A DNA stretch of 64,000 nt, from positions 3,505,794-3,569,793 of the forward strand of contig CM034597.1 of NCBI GenBank assembly GCA_020091685.1. Direction: 5' to 3'. The stretch's first letter is position 1, and each line of letters begins with the position of its first letter. This stretch comes from Lutjanus erythropterus. Its lineage: Eukaryota; Chordata; Actinopteri; Lutjaniformes; Lutjanidae. Below are positions 1-11,000 of this stretch, in pieces. The notes below the pieces were generated by a model. That model did not search any database. It was not told where the DNA came from and saw only the letters and a program-made list of their open reading frames with translations. The translations under genes were made by a program, and so were the position numbers.

Positions 1-173
1 GAAACGTCTGTGAGGCTTAACTATAGACTTTAGACTTTGACTTTAGCTTAAAGTGCAATTAGATGAACAGTGGAATAACTGACCTTTTGCTAAACTACTT
101 GTGTCAGCTGAGAAGTGTTAAATGTTTCCATCAGATAGTGTTTCGTAGTCCTTGTTAGGAGTAGAGTCTAGGG

Positions 174-614
174 CAGCCATTCCCAAACTTAAGAATGCCA
201 CAGCCCAGTTTGAAGTCTGAAAATCTTCTGCAGCCCACCCAAATCTTTAAATTACAACTCTGAACAACACACAAGATTAATCGAGAAAGAGAAATGAGAT
301 ACATTCTGGTGTTAACCTAACAGGCCACCAAATATAGTTAAAGTCATTATAAAGTTATAGTTAAATGAGGACAGATAGATGAAGAATGACATGTAAATTA
401 AATCCCATGACTTTGTTTTATTAGTTGTGACTGTTTTATTATTACTTTATTCATAATAAATATTTTATGGTTGTTTCAAAATGTATACATATTTATGAAA
501 CGTACACTTAAAAACGTTTTATTTGTATTATTTATTTTTTTTACATCTCAACACCCACATGCAAGACCTTCAGGACCCACCAGAGGGCCACGACCCACTC
601 TTTGGGACTCACTG
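174..614. mobile_element. hAT-type MITE in slc5a9 intron
   Basis: A 441-bp AT-rich non-coding element that begins CAGCCATTCCCAAAC and ends in a related inverted sequence (GTTTGGGACTCACTG-like). It is flanked on both sides by the exact 8-bp duplication GTCTAGGG (166-173 and 615-622). An 8-bp target duplication with CAG...CTG ends is the hallmark of the hAT superfamily. It has no transposase, so it is non-autonomous. It lies in the intron just before the first visible slc5a9 exon. Confidence 0.85.
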
Positions 615-691
615 GTCTAGGGAATGCATCACTGTATGTTTATGAGGATCCTCACAAGTGTTGATAGACCTGTATGTGTGTGTGTGTGCAG

Positions 692-1281
692 GTTATAGTC
701 CAGAGGTCTCTGTCAGCCAAGTCTTTGTCTCATGCTAAAGGAGGCAGTGTGTTAGGAGGCTACCTCAAAGTGCTGCCCATGTTCTTCATCGTCATGCCAG
801 GCATGATCAGTCGAGCGCTGTTCCCAGGTCAGTCTGTCTGCAACTCTGTCTTATTTCTTTATGTTTAAGTGCATTGGTCAGTTTGATTTGAAACCAGACA
901 ACCAGACAAACCAGAGTTTCACTGTCTTACTGCATATTAAGAGTAAAAAAAATAAAGTAAGTGGTTAAGAATATGTCAGTTACTAAGTCAGTTAGTTAGT
1001 AAGTAAGTGAGTAGTGAGTGACAGAGTGAACGAGTAAGTAAGTAAGTACGTAAGGGAGTAAGTGAGTGAGTAGTCAGTCAGTAAGTAAGTTGGTAATTAA
1101 GTAACTAACCCACTAACCAACTAACTAATGTTTTACATCTCTTTATTCTCTTGTCTCTCTCTGTGTGTAGATGAGATAGGCTGTGTGGATCCAGCAGTGT
1201 GTGAGAGTGTGTGTGGAGCTTCGGTTGGTTGTTCCAACATCGCCTACCCTAAACTAGTGGTGGAGCTAATGCCTGTAGGTG

Positions 1282-1329
<48 letters not shown>

Positions 1330-2916
1330 ACATACACACATACACACATGCACACACAATAGTTGGCTTTGGAAATTAAAACTTGTGCTGGTACAAAGTG
1401 TGCTGAGCCTACCTTTCTGTAACTTAAAATCTACTACTCCAAGAATGATACATTCATTTAAATTACAACATTTATAAACTAGTAGAGTATAGTACAGTTA
1501 TATGCATACCACTGTGAACTGTGATATACACTGACTGTTACTAAAAGGCAAAAAAGTCTTGGAAATGGCTTATCTGTCATTCTGTGGGTAATGCAACTTT
1601 GAGCACATTATAACAGGTTGCTGTACTATTTCTGCAACAGTTTAAGCCAAGTTTGAAGCCTGAATTCTGTGAATTTTAGATGAATTCACATGTGGTTTCA
1701 AAGTTTAGAACAATAAGGCAGGAAGGTTGAGCTGAAAGGCAGTTTAAAATCAAGCTTTCAGAGACAACTGTATGACACATGGGAAAAGCAAGTCTGTGGG
1801 TCAACAGTGAATCAGAAAACAGGTTTTAGAGTTTGTATTTGGAGATATAATGTGATGTGCTATCCAATCAATACGTTTAAAACCTTTATGTATTCAGGAA
1901 AGTGTCACTAAGAGCAAAGAAGAGCAAAGAATAGTTCTGAAGGCTTTTCGTGATGGAAAGGATGTTTTGGCTCTTCTCCCGACTGGCTTCAACAAGAGTT
2001 TGATCAGATTGGTTGAAGTGAGTTTGTGTTAGACATGATAGACAGATGGCTCATCCAGTCACCTGACAAGTGTTTTTTGAAAGTGCCTGCCCTTTTCCAA
2101 ACAGTTTCTAAGGAGGACTTCCCAGATGGTTCTGTGTAACAAACCATCTGGCGCGTCAGGTTAACAGAACAAAGACTGAATTACAGGTGAAGCATTCAGT
2201 CCAGGAGGATGGACATGGACATGGACAGTAAACTTTGAATGAGACTGATTATAGATCAGTCTAACCAAACCAGTCAGTGTTTTCTGTGCTTTCATATGTC
2301 TCTGCATAATTAGTTTTGTGTAAATTGATTATTAACTTCGTCTTCTCTGTGCAGGTCTTCGTGGTCTAATGTTAGCAGTGATGCTAGCTGCACTGATGTC
2401 ATCTCTGACCTCCATCTTTAACAGCAGCTCCACTCTGTTCACACTGGATCTCTACCACAAAGCCAGGCCCAAAGCCTCAGAGAGGGAACTCATGATTGTT
2501 GGAAGGTAGCTGTGTGAAGATTAACCAGTACATATCAGAAAAATAATACAGGACTCACAGATTCTGATACATAAATATACAACTAGAAGATTAGATTGGA
2601 CAGACATCCTGCACAAAATAATGCTAAATCATCACATCTCCCATCATAAACTCCTGTGGTTGGTTTGTCTGTGTCCAGAGACAGAGGACTGAGATGAGCT
2701 GCAGTGAGCCTTTGCACTAAAGATGAATAATTTGTGTATTTCCAGGGTGTTCATCTTGATCTTGGTGTGTGCTAGTCTGTTGTGGATTCCAATCATCCAG
2801 ACAGCCAATAGTGGACAGCTGTTTGATTATGTCCAGTCAGTGACCAGCTTTTTGGCTCCACCAATCACAGCTGTGTTCCTAATGGCTATCTTCTGGCCCC
2901 GTGCCAATGAGCAGGT

Positions 2917-2953
<37 letters not shown>

Positions 2954-4335
2954 AATTGGCTTTACTGGCATGATATTTTGGCTTTTTGGGAAGTGATGTT
3001 CTCTAACTCTTTATACTGGGGCAATTTGTGAGAAAATGACTTTCTGTTTCAACTTCTCTTGTTCCACAGTGCACACAGGTTCTCTTGGTTGGTTCTAGCC
3101 ATCTAGTCTTTTTGTAGGATGTTTAATTTGGGTCAAATACTGAGGTAACTGAAATTCTCTGCCCAGTAAGTTATAGCATTCTAATTTATTTATTGATTGG
3201 ATTTCTATTTTTCACTGATTCAAATAATTAAATTTCTTATCTTTTATTCTATTTGTTTAATTTGTGAGTAGGAAATCATTTTAAAATCATTTTGGCTTAT
3301 TTTTAAGGGGGTGGGGTGGGTTGAGTACGCTCTGTGTTAGTAAGAATCTGAATCTAACTCTATTAAATTACTGAATTGAATTGTTCTTTTTACATTTTTT
3401 GTTAAGAGGGGGGACTTGCCTCACTCTACTCTGCAGCCATGGTTCGGACAGTTTCCCTGGACTCTCAGGATGTTTTTTATGAAACTTCAACTTTGTTTGA
3501 ATCCCAGTGCTTTTGTTTGATAAATGGGCCCCCAATTACACTTCCAAATAAAAGGATTGGCTCAGTAACACTCAATCTTTATTGGGGGGTTAATTTGAAC
3601 AATAATTTGCTTATACTATAATAAGCTCTATAAGCTCTATCTGCAGCCTTAACAGAATGTCCTGAGGCAGTGACAGTTCAGCCTAGGTATGTGTATTCCA
3701 TTGTATGACTCAATGTTGTCTCTCCCAAAATAAACTGATGTTTTTTTAGTTTGTGATCTTGCCTTTTTTTTAAATATGATAATTTTAGTTTTATCCAGAT
3801 TTACTGAATTGCTCAGTTTTCACAGTAATCATGGAGGATGTTCAGAGGATCTTGCATTTCCTCTTCACTTTAATAGTGTTGGAGATAAATTGCAACCTTG
3901 ATGGACCCCACGGCATTGTTTGAAAAGCTCTGGTCTTTTCAGAATATTTACATTTAATCAAGTTATATGCTTTGCCTCCAATACCATTTCAGAATAACTG
4001 ATGGAAAAGAGCATTGGGCCAAATCAAATCAAAAGTTTTCTTTTCATCAACAAGGCAAGCATGTATTTTTCCTTTATTTTTTGCTGTATGCTTTTTTCGA
4101 TTAGGGTATGGATGTGATATGTGGTCTGTTGTTCTATTTTGGATGTAAAGCCAGTCTGGGATTTACTTTGTATGTTGTTTTCATCAGGGAGGACAGTATT
4201 CTTGAATTTAACATACTACACAATAGTTTTCACAAACTGGATAACTGGGTTCCCACTATAGATCCTCCTCCTGTGCAGTTAGAGGTGATCATTTAATTTT
4301 CCTGCGGCTCCATGTGACTCTGCAGCTAATACTTG

Positions 4336-4366
<31 letters not shown>

Positions 4367-6014
4367 CGTGTGTTTCAGGGTGCATTCTGGGGTCTGATGT
4401 TTGGTCTGGTGGTGGGACTGATCCGCATGGTTCTGGAGTTCTCCTATACAGCTCCTTCCTGTGGTGAGCCTGATGATCGTCCTGCTGTCCTGGCTGATGT
4501 CCACTACCTGTACTTTGCTCTCATCCTGCTGGTTCTCACCTGCCTCATCATTGCTGCTGTCAGCTTGGCCACGGCCCCCATACCTAAAGAACATGTAAGG
4601 AACATGTCATACATTCATTTCATTTATGTTCTCAACTTTAAAATTAGAAACAGAAGCACAAAGTCCAGAGTGCTGGATATTATAAACACAGAGCTGCAAA
4701 GATGATTTGATTAATTGACAAGTCGATTGAAAGAAAAACTATTTTGATAATCAATTAATTATTTCAGTCATTTTTCAAGCAAAATATTCAACATTGTCTG
4801 GCTGCAGCTTCTTAAATGTGAGGATTTGCTGTTTTCCTTTGTCATTTATGACAGTAAATAAAGACAGTTTGAGTTTTGAACTGTTTTTGGACGAAAGAAG
4901 CAATTTGACAAAGTCACTTTGAGCTCCCAAAACTTTGCACATGTTTTGGACTTTTTATAGACTAAACAATTAATTGGTTAAAATTGAAAATAATTAATTA
5001 TGAAAATAAACATTATTTGCAATGCTTCACATTTACTATCAGTAGTCTGTCAAGTTTCCTGGACTGTACCACATATGAGCTTAAAGCTACTGTAGGGGTT
5101 TTTTAATTAGTTATGACATTATTATTATTTTGATGGAGGCTACTGGTTTTGTCCACAGGGGGTTCCAAAATCAACACAGTATGAAAGTTCCTTATTGTAG
5201 CTTTTAAATGAAGGATGTCAGTTTCAGTAACCTGACATGCCAGATGGTTGTTACACAGAACCATCTGGGAAGTCGTCCGTACAAACTGTTTGGGAAAGGG
5301 CAGGCACTTTCAAAAAATTAACCATCTGTTTATCACGTCTAACATGGGCTAACTTCAAACAATCAGATCAAACTCTTTCCGGAGCTGGTCAGGAGAAGAG
5401 TGATATCATGTTTTCCATGGAGAAAAGCCTTCAGTGCTGTTCTTTGCTCTTCTGTCAATGAAGAAATTCTCTCCAGTTCTGATATAACTGATGCTATCAC
5501 AGTATCGACACTAACCTCATCAGGAGCTGCCATTGTTCGAGATGAAATGCCTCCATGAACTTGCATTAGAGTCTCCTCGACTCTCCTGAACAGTGCTGAA
5601 ATGCAGGAACTCCTCCCCAAATCAAGTGTGGAACAGTTTTTGTGCTTTAAAGCTAATCACTAACACAGACATATGTGCTGGATGTCTTCCTCTTCTGTCC
5701 AGCTCTACAGGCTGACCTGGTGGTCCAGACACAGCCAGAAGCCTCGGATTGACCTCACGGGTCCAGCTACGACCTCAGACCCAGTGAGCCATGACCCCAG
5801 CTCTGATTCCGAACGCTCACCGGACTCGTGGTGGCGGAGAGCTGCTCTGTGGCTCTGTGGTCTGACTAATTCCAGCTCTGGCTCTCTGGTGCCAGCGACT
5901 GAAAACTGTGAACTGACCTCCCTGCAGGAGGAGCCGCTCTGGAGACGAGTCTGCGATGTCAACGCCCTGCTGCTGCTGGCTGTCAATGTGTTTCTCTGGG
6001 GATACTTTGCCTAA
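692..6014 (+). CDS. slc5a9: Sodium/glucose cotransporter 4 (SGLT4), 3' part
   Basis: Na+-coupled sugar (mannose/glucose-type) symporter of the plasma membrane, SLC5 family. Six exons are visible: 692-827, 1171-1278, 2355-2505, 2746-2914, 4379-4594 and 5703-6014 (stop TAA). All junctions are GT/AG and in frame; about 363 residues result. The 5' half of the gene is outside the window. Visible hallmarks are [18 protein letters not shown], a cysteine-rich extracellular loop ([11 protein letters not shown]...VGCSNIAYP), VELMPVGLRGLM followed by [18 protein letters not shown], and [15 protein letters not shown]. The last hydrophobic helix ends in FLWGYFA at the C-terminus. I recall human SGLT4 as having the same ALFPDE/GCVDP loop and the same end, which favours SLC5A9 over SLC5A1, A2 or A10. 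The acidic, proline-rich cytosolic loop before the last helix (within exon 5703-6014) is the least conserved part. Introns carry repeats; the stop codon is only 33 bp from a MITE. Confidence 0.93.
1286..1357. repeat. (CA)n microsatellite
   Basis: About 19 uninterrupted CA units, then ACACAT-type interrupted units, starting 8 bp after the donor of the slc5a9 exon that ends at 1278. Confidence 0.95.
1895..2165 (+). pseudogene. Helicase-like transposon fragment, copy 1
   Basis: A remnant in the slc5a9 intron before the exon at 2355. On the + strand it encodes the decayed stretch [20 protein letters not shown], which resembles the Walker A (P-loop) region of a superfamily-2/RecQ-like helicase (normally PTGxGKS, here with N for G). 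Its far end is a hairpin, CCAGATGGTT...AACCATCTGG. The same segment occurs inverted at 5225-5620. The host element is unidentified; a mobile-element-encoded helicase is inferred. Confidence 0.55.
2919..2953. repeat. (CT)n microsatellite
   Basis: A run of about 16 TC units beginning 5 bp inside the intron, immediately after the splice donor of the slc5a9 exon ending at 2914. Confidence 0.95.
3640..4260 (-). pseudogene. Decayed non-LTR retrotransposon RT fragment
   Basis: Read on the minus strand with frameshifts and stops, this intronic stretch gives pieces typical of a LINE reverse transcriptase: a [13 protein letters not shown] segment aligning to the usual GVxQGCxLSPTLF, then [11 protein letters not shown], then MEYTYLG. 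The order (palm motif, LDKTK, YLG) matches jockey/L2-like reverse transcriptases. No open frame survives. The clade is uncertain. Confidence 0.6.
4692..5030 (-). repeat. Dispersed 'AATTGATTAATC' repeat, partial copy
   Basis: One of many copies in the window of a repeat whose markers include TTTAAGAAGCTGAAATCAGA, AGTAAAGAAACCAGAAAATA and repeated AATTAATCAATTA-like ends. This copy lies in reverse orientation in the last slc5a9 intron and is diverged. The full parent element is seen at 41720-42545. Confidence 0.7.
5225..5620 (-). pseudogene. Helicase-like transposon fragment, copy 2 (inverted)
   Basis: Minus-strand remnant in the slc5a9 intron before the last exon. It is open over about 56 residues ([20 protein letters not shown] ... 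[10 protein letters not shown], then a degenerate P-loop TSSGKSLI), resembling the N-terminus of a transposon-borne helicase. It matches the copy at 1895-2165 in inverted orientation and shares its CCAGATGGTT hairpin (5238-5266). Exons 2355-2505, 2746-2914 and 4379-4594 lie between the two copies. Confidence 0.55.
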
Positions 6015-6047
6015 TGTGCAGCTCTCATGATGTTCTCTACAAGCTGT

Positions 6048-6875
6048 GGTCACACTTAATTTTGCAGTACACTAATAAGACATAACAAGCTATACTTTGC
6101 ATCAAATTGGACAAAAACATAGACTACTACCCACTTTGTCATCCCTTTCCTGAAGTACCTTCAGCTGTCCTATAAATTAAAGGCATAAAAGCCCAATATA
6201 TATATATGTACATATATATATATATATATACATATATGTATAAAGGAATAATATGTTCTTCATTAGACATTAAACAAACACAGTAGACGGTACACTACTA
6301 AGATGCACCATGCCATACTTTGTATCAGCTTAGACAAAAAATAGAAATAATGTTCATTTTTAGACCCTCATTAGACTTTTTAGATGATGATTAGGAACAC
6401 ATTATGACAGAACTGCACTGTAAACTATTTATTTTCCATTGTTAGACGCTAAGTAGACTTCATAGAGGGTAATTAGGGACACATAACAGCAGGACTGTAC
6501 TATAGATTTAAGTGTATTATTTCCTACCATTAGACCCTTGTTACACTTGTTAGGGAGGAATTAGTGACACATTACAACAGAATGTGCCAGTTGTGTTGTA
6601 ATGTGTCCCTAATTAGCCTCCAACAAAATCTAATAAGGGTCTAGTAGAGGGTCTAACACTGTCTAATAAAGAACATATTAGTTAAGTATTTTTATTATTG
6701 GATACAAAACATGGCTTGTTACATCTTATTAGTCTACCATTAGGTTTATAGTGTCTAATTAGGGTGTAACTACTGTCTAATAAAGAATATATTATTTATT
6801 ATTATTTTGTTTAATTTGATACAAAATACATCTTGTTACGTCTCTTTTTTTGTACTGTAAATTAAAGTGTGATCC
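6048..6875. mobile_element. TIR element (MITE) at the slc5a9 3' end
   Basis: An 828-bp AT-rich element with inverted ends: GGTCACACTTAATTTTGCAG at the left and the complement of GGATCACACTTTAATTTACA at the right. Its middle holds a smaller palindrome (about 6540-6660) built on GTGTCCCTAATTAG and AATAAGGGTCTA. It starts 33 bp after the slc5a9 stop codon, so the slc5a9 3' UTR and any poly(A) signal (ATTAAA at 6176, AATAAA at 6665) probably lie inside it. Confidence 0.7.
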
Positions 6876-7860
6876 AAGTTGTTATCAGCAAAGTGAGAAT
6901 GATGAACTGGAGTGGCATTTGGTCTTTTGTTGAAAAATGTTTTGATGAAGTCAAAGGCAGCTGACAGCAGTCAGCTGCAGTGTTGCATGCGTATTCTAAG
7001 CAAAAACAGGCTGTTAATTACATTTATAATGTCTCATCAGGAAATACATTTGTGTTTAACAATGGTACGTTCCTAATTAATCACTGACAAGGTTTATAGC
7101 TGACTTACAAGATCTGCAATTACTGCAATTAATGCTGAAGTCTGTTCTCTAGTAACTTGGCATTGCCTACTATATATTTCTAAATTCATTAACTTATTAG
7201 TGATTTTTCAGTTATCAGGCATTTCCTGATTTGTTCTTCACCCGTTCCATCTTTTCAGAATTAGTAACTGTATTGGTATACATTTTTAAAGTAACCCTAC
7301 CAACCCTGTTCAAAACATATAATAAGGTCTTTACCTGAAATTCAATTGTTTGTCCAGGTTTCCTTCTTATAAAGTTTTGAACATCCACCCAAAATATTTG
7401 CAGCAATAAAACTAATTACAGATAGTTCTTTCTCCTAGTCCACAAAAATTACAAGAATATTTTGTATCAATTTTATGGATATATATAATGCATAATTTTA
7501 AAAGTTACATCTTAAACTTTACCATTAAGACAAAATTTATCCCCAGTTAATTTCTCCATAAAGTGAGGCCCAAAAACTGCTGCTGGCAGAGTTATATGGA
7601 AAGCCATTTTAGTCAACATAAAAAAATGAATAAATAAATAAATAAATAAATAAATGTGGTTATGAAATAAATAAATGAATAATAAACAAACAAATAAATG
7701 AATACATAAATAAATAAATACACTTTTCTTTATTTCAGGAGATTTTATTTAATAATTCCACATTTATTTATTTCAAAGCCATTTTTTCAAATTATCCATT
7801 TATTTAATATTGATTAAAATGGATTTCCATAGAGTTACAACTGTTATAAGACTGGTTCTG
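6876..7860. other. Intergenic, AT-rich, simple repeats
   Basis: Spacer between slc5a9 and sass6. It holds a degenerate (AAAT)n tract at about 7620-7735 and no credible coding sequence; short ORFs have no recognisable domain. Confidence 0.7.
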
Positions 7861-7908
7861 ATGTCTCTGTCTTGTTGCTTGTACAACATGTGTGGGTTCC
7901 AGTCCCGG

Positions 7909-8088
7909 TCAGCAGGTGGCAGTGCGGGTTTCTCTGTTCTGCCAGCTGCCTTTAAACGTCAAGAGAAGAAGAAACTTTGTTCCGTTTCCAGGGCGAGTCA
8001 GTTGGCGGCTGAAAAGCGCCAAATCCAAAACAAACGCACAGTAACCAGTTTACAGCTCCTGTAAAGGCTGGTTTAACTTTTTCTAAAC
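7909..8088 (+). promoter_or_regulatory. sass6 promoter/5' UTR with E2F-like sites
   Basis: Immediately upstream of the sass6 ATG the DNA becomes locally richer in CpG. GCGCCAAA at 8016-8023 is a perfect E2F-type site on the complementary strand (TTTGGCGC), and TTGGCGGC at 8002-8009 is a second E2F-like site. CAGCAGGTGGCAG at 7910-7922 resembles a CTCF core. There is no TATA box. E2F control would suit a cell-cycle-regulated centriole gene; it is inferred from motifs only. Confidence 0.5.
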
Positions 8089-11000
8089 ATGGAGGAACTC
8101 TTCAGTAAAGTCTTACAAGTGAACGTCAGGTGCAGGGACTGTGAGGAGAGGTAAGACTGCGACACTCACGGCAGATTAAGTTACGTTGCCAGTTGAGAGT
8201 ATTGGCTCATATTTCAACTGAAGACCAACTGTACGTCTGTCTAATGTGTTTATGTTGGCGACATTTTTTATTAGTGCGAGACAAAGACAGTATTAGCTAA
8301 TACAGCATGAACTGTTCGGTATAAACTCTAACTTAAATTATCAATGTTGACCAACCTTGTTTATTTAGCTAACGTTATATTTATAACGTTTGTATTTCAC
8401 AAGTGTCGTACTGACAGAACCACTGCACGATAACCTTCACTTCAGCTGCTGAGTTAACTTCACAGACTGACTGGCAATGAGGAAAAATCACCATTCAAAC
8501 CAGTGTACCACTGGTAAATAACTTATAAGATATTAGATTATTAGTCCCACGACGGCGAAATTTACTGTGTTACAGCAGCAAAGTGTATAGCAAAAATATA
8601 AAGCATAAATGAAAATATAAACAAGAGGAAATATAAAGCTAGGAACAATACAAACAGGGGAAATAGACACAGTATACGTATATCATATCATATATCATAT
8701 GAGGAGATTCAACAGTTGAATTTATGCCATTGCACGGAGGGAATATTGATATTGCACACAATAATGATAATACACCTCATTATTGAAAATTGAAATTAAA
8801 GTTCACTTAAGTGAAATACTGATATTGCACACTGAATGATAATACACTTGATTGAAGTATTGAATATTGCACATTGCAATTAAAAATTCACCTGCGTGAA
8901 ATATTGCACAGTCTCAGGTGACATTGCGCCTGAAAATAAGCACTACTATTGCACAGTTGGTGCACATGGTAGTGTAGACCAATTGTCAGTTTTGGAAATA
9001 TGTGGTTTACTGCACAAAATGGGTGTTTCTTCAACTAAAATTGATTAAAACCAATTATTGTGAATTTTAATTTGAAGCATCAGAGTCAATATAATATTTA
9101 CAAATAGATAGCAAACATTGCATATAGAGGTTAAGATTTTAATGTGGAATATGTTTATTTTTTCATGTTGTTCTTATACTTTTATCATTACACTACACAT
9201 GTATTCTCTATAAAAAATGTAAGACATATAAGTGTATCCTCATCAATCTCTGTGTATCATTGTAAATACTGAAATACTAAAAAAAATATATAGGGTATTT
9301 CATGATTTTCTCTACTCAATGGGAACTTTAGACGATAACCTTAGATATCGATTGTGTTTATACACACAAAAGAATCTGTTGCTTTTTATGACATATATTC
9401 AGTTTTAACCTGTAAATCACCTCTACTGAAGTAAAATAAAGTGGTAATGACATCTTGTGTTGGTATGGACACAATGTTAATGGTAAATGGTGATAATGTA
9501 ACCTTTAACAACAAGCTGCTGTTTACATTACATTATTGTCTTACTCAATACTGGACCAGTTTCCAAAATTGTTGTTCCCATTAGTCATTGAGACACAAAA
9601 ACATGAAATTAGGCTCCAGGTTGAAAACTTGTTAAGTTACTGTTTGTTTGACTTGAATTGTCTTCACCACAACACCTAAAACTGTCACAGTAAGGACCTG
9701 TGGTGGGAACGACATTTTTGCAAATTTTGCAGATAAATGTCAGCTAGCAAAGTATACTAATTTTGTTAGCCTCTAGTATCTAATTACCATGAATTCAACA
9801 GTAATATGAAGTTATTTTTAAAATATAGTTCAAAATACACAATTAATCAGCTGTTTGGTGAGGACACACAATAAATACACCAGTAGAAATCTGTGATCTT
9901 GTGTGATTTGCTCACTTTTACCATGGATTTTGTTCAGCATTGCAGTACAGATACAAAAGTGTGGAACAGGTGCACTTAGGTTAAAAAATCATATAAATGA
10001 TCAGTAAACAAAAATAATATTTTAGCATGGTGTAAGGTGATATTTATATGAAACAGTTTAATTTGAAATAATATCATAATGTAATTTTATTAACTCATAC
10101 ACACACTGAAATCATTTTACCAACCTCTCAATAATTTGAAATGACATCATGTCCTTTGTGATGTCACAGTTTTCATGGACGGAAAACAAACCCACTATGT
10201 TGCTGCTTCTAACTTTGGCGAAGGTTTGGACAGTATTTCCTGCATTTTTTTTCAAAGCGCTGTAATAAAACACAGTTTTAATGATAACTAAATTTTTAAA
10301 CAGTAATACTAACCTTCAGGAATTTTACTGTAAGATCAGTTATCGTTTTATCTCTCTGTGGGATGTTTCTGGGAATCAGCCTTTGGGTATTGGTGTGTAG
10401 TCCCACACACAGATTGTGAGGTCTGGAGTTGTAGCAAGCATTACATTGCTGTCTCTCTCCTCAGCTCTCTGTCTGTGAGAGCAGCAGGGAGAGCTATACA
10501 CACACAGCAACAGGATGAAATTTCATCTTGGCTGCATATCTGCAATATCTGGCATTGATTATTTGTGCTTTAGAACACAAACATTGTGAAACAATCAGAA
10601 AATAACATTTTATTTCTCTGATTCAATGTTTTGTTCTCACCAACGCTGATCCCTCACTTCATTCACTCTTTATGTCTCTCCACCTTCCTGATCTGCGGAG
10701 GAGGTGTCAACTTTGAATAATGCATTTATCTTCCTTTCAGGGAAATTATGACTGGTTGACGTTTTGAAATGATTGTGTTAATAACATCTTTTTTTGGTTC
10801 AGACTACCTATTTTACATACTTTACATACTGAAGTCAGAGGGCTATTTACTTATTAACAGTTAAATTTTGCAGGAAAGCAAATATCCGTGTCACCATTGC
10901 TCTTCAGATGACAACAAGTCCAGTACACAAAAGGGTGAGTAGTAGTTTGGTATCAACAATTTTGTAAGACTTCTTTGTGTAGTAGTCAGCCACGCTAATA

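Noticed and set aside
5673..6014. Single-exon gene of 113 codons
   Set aside because: It is the last exon of slc5a9; the true exon starts at the acceptor at 5703 and joins the exon ending at 4594 in frame.
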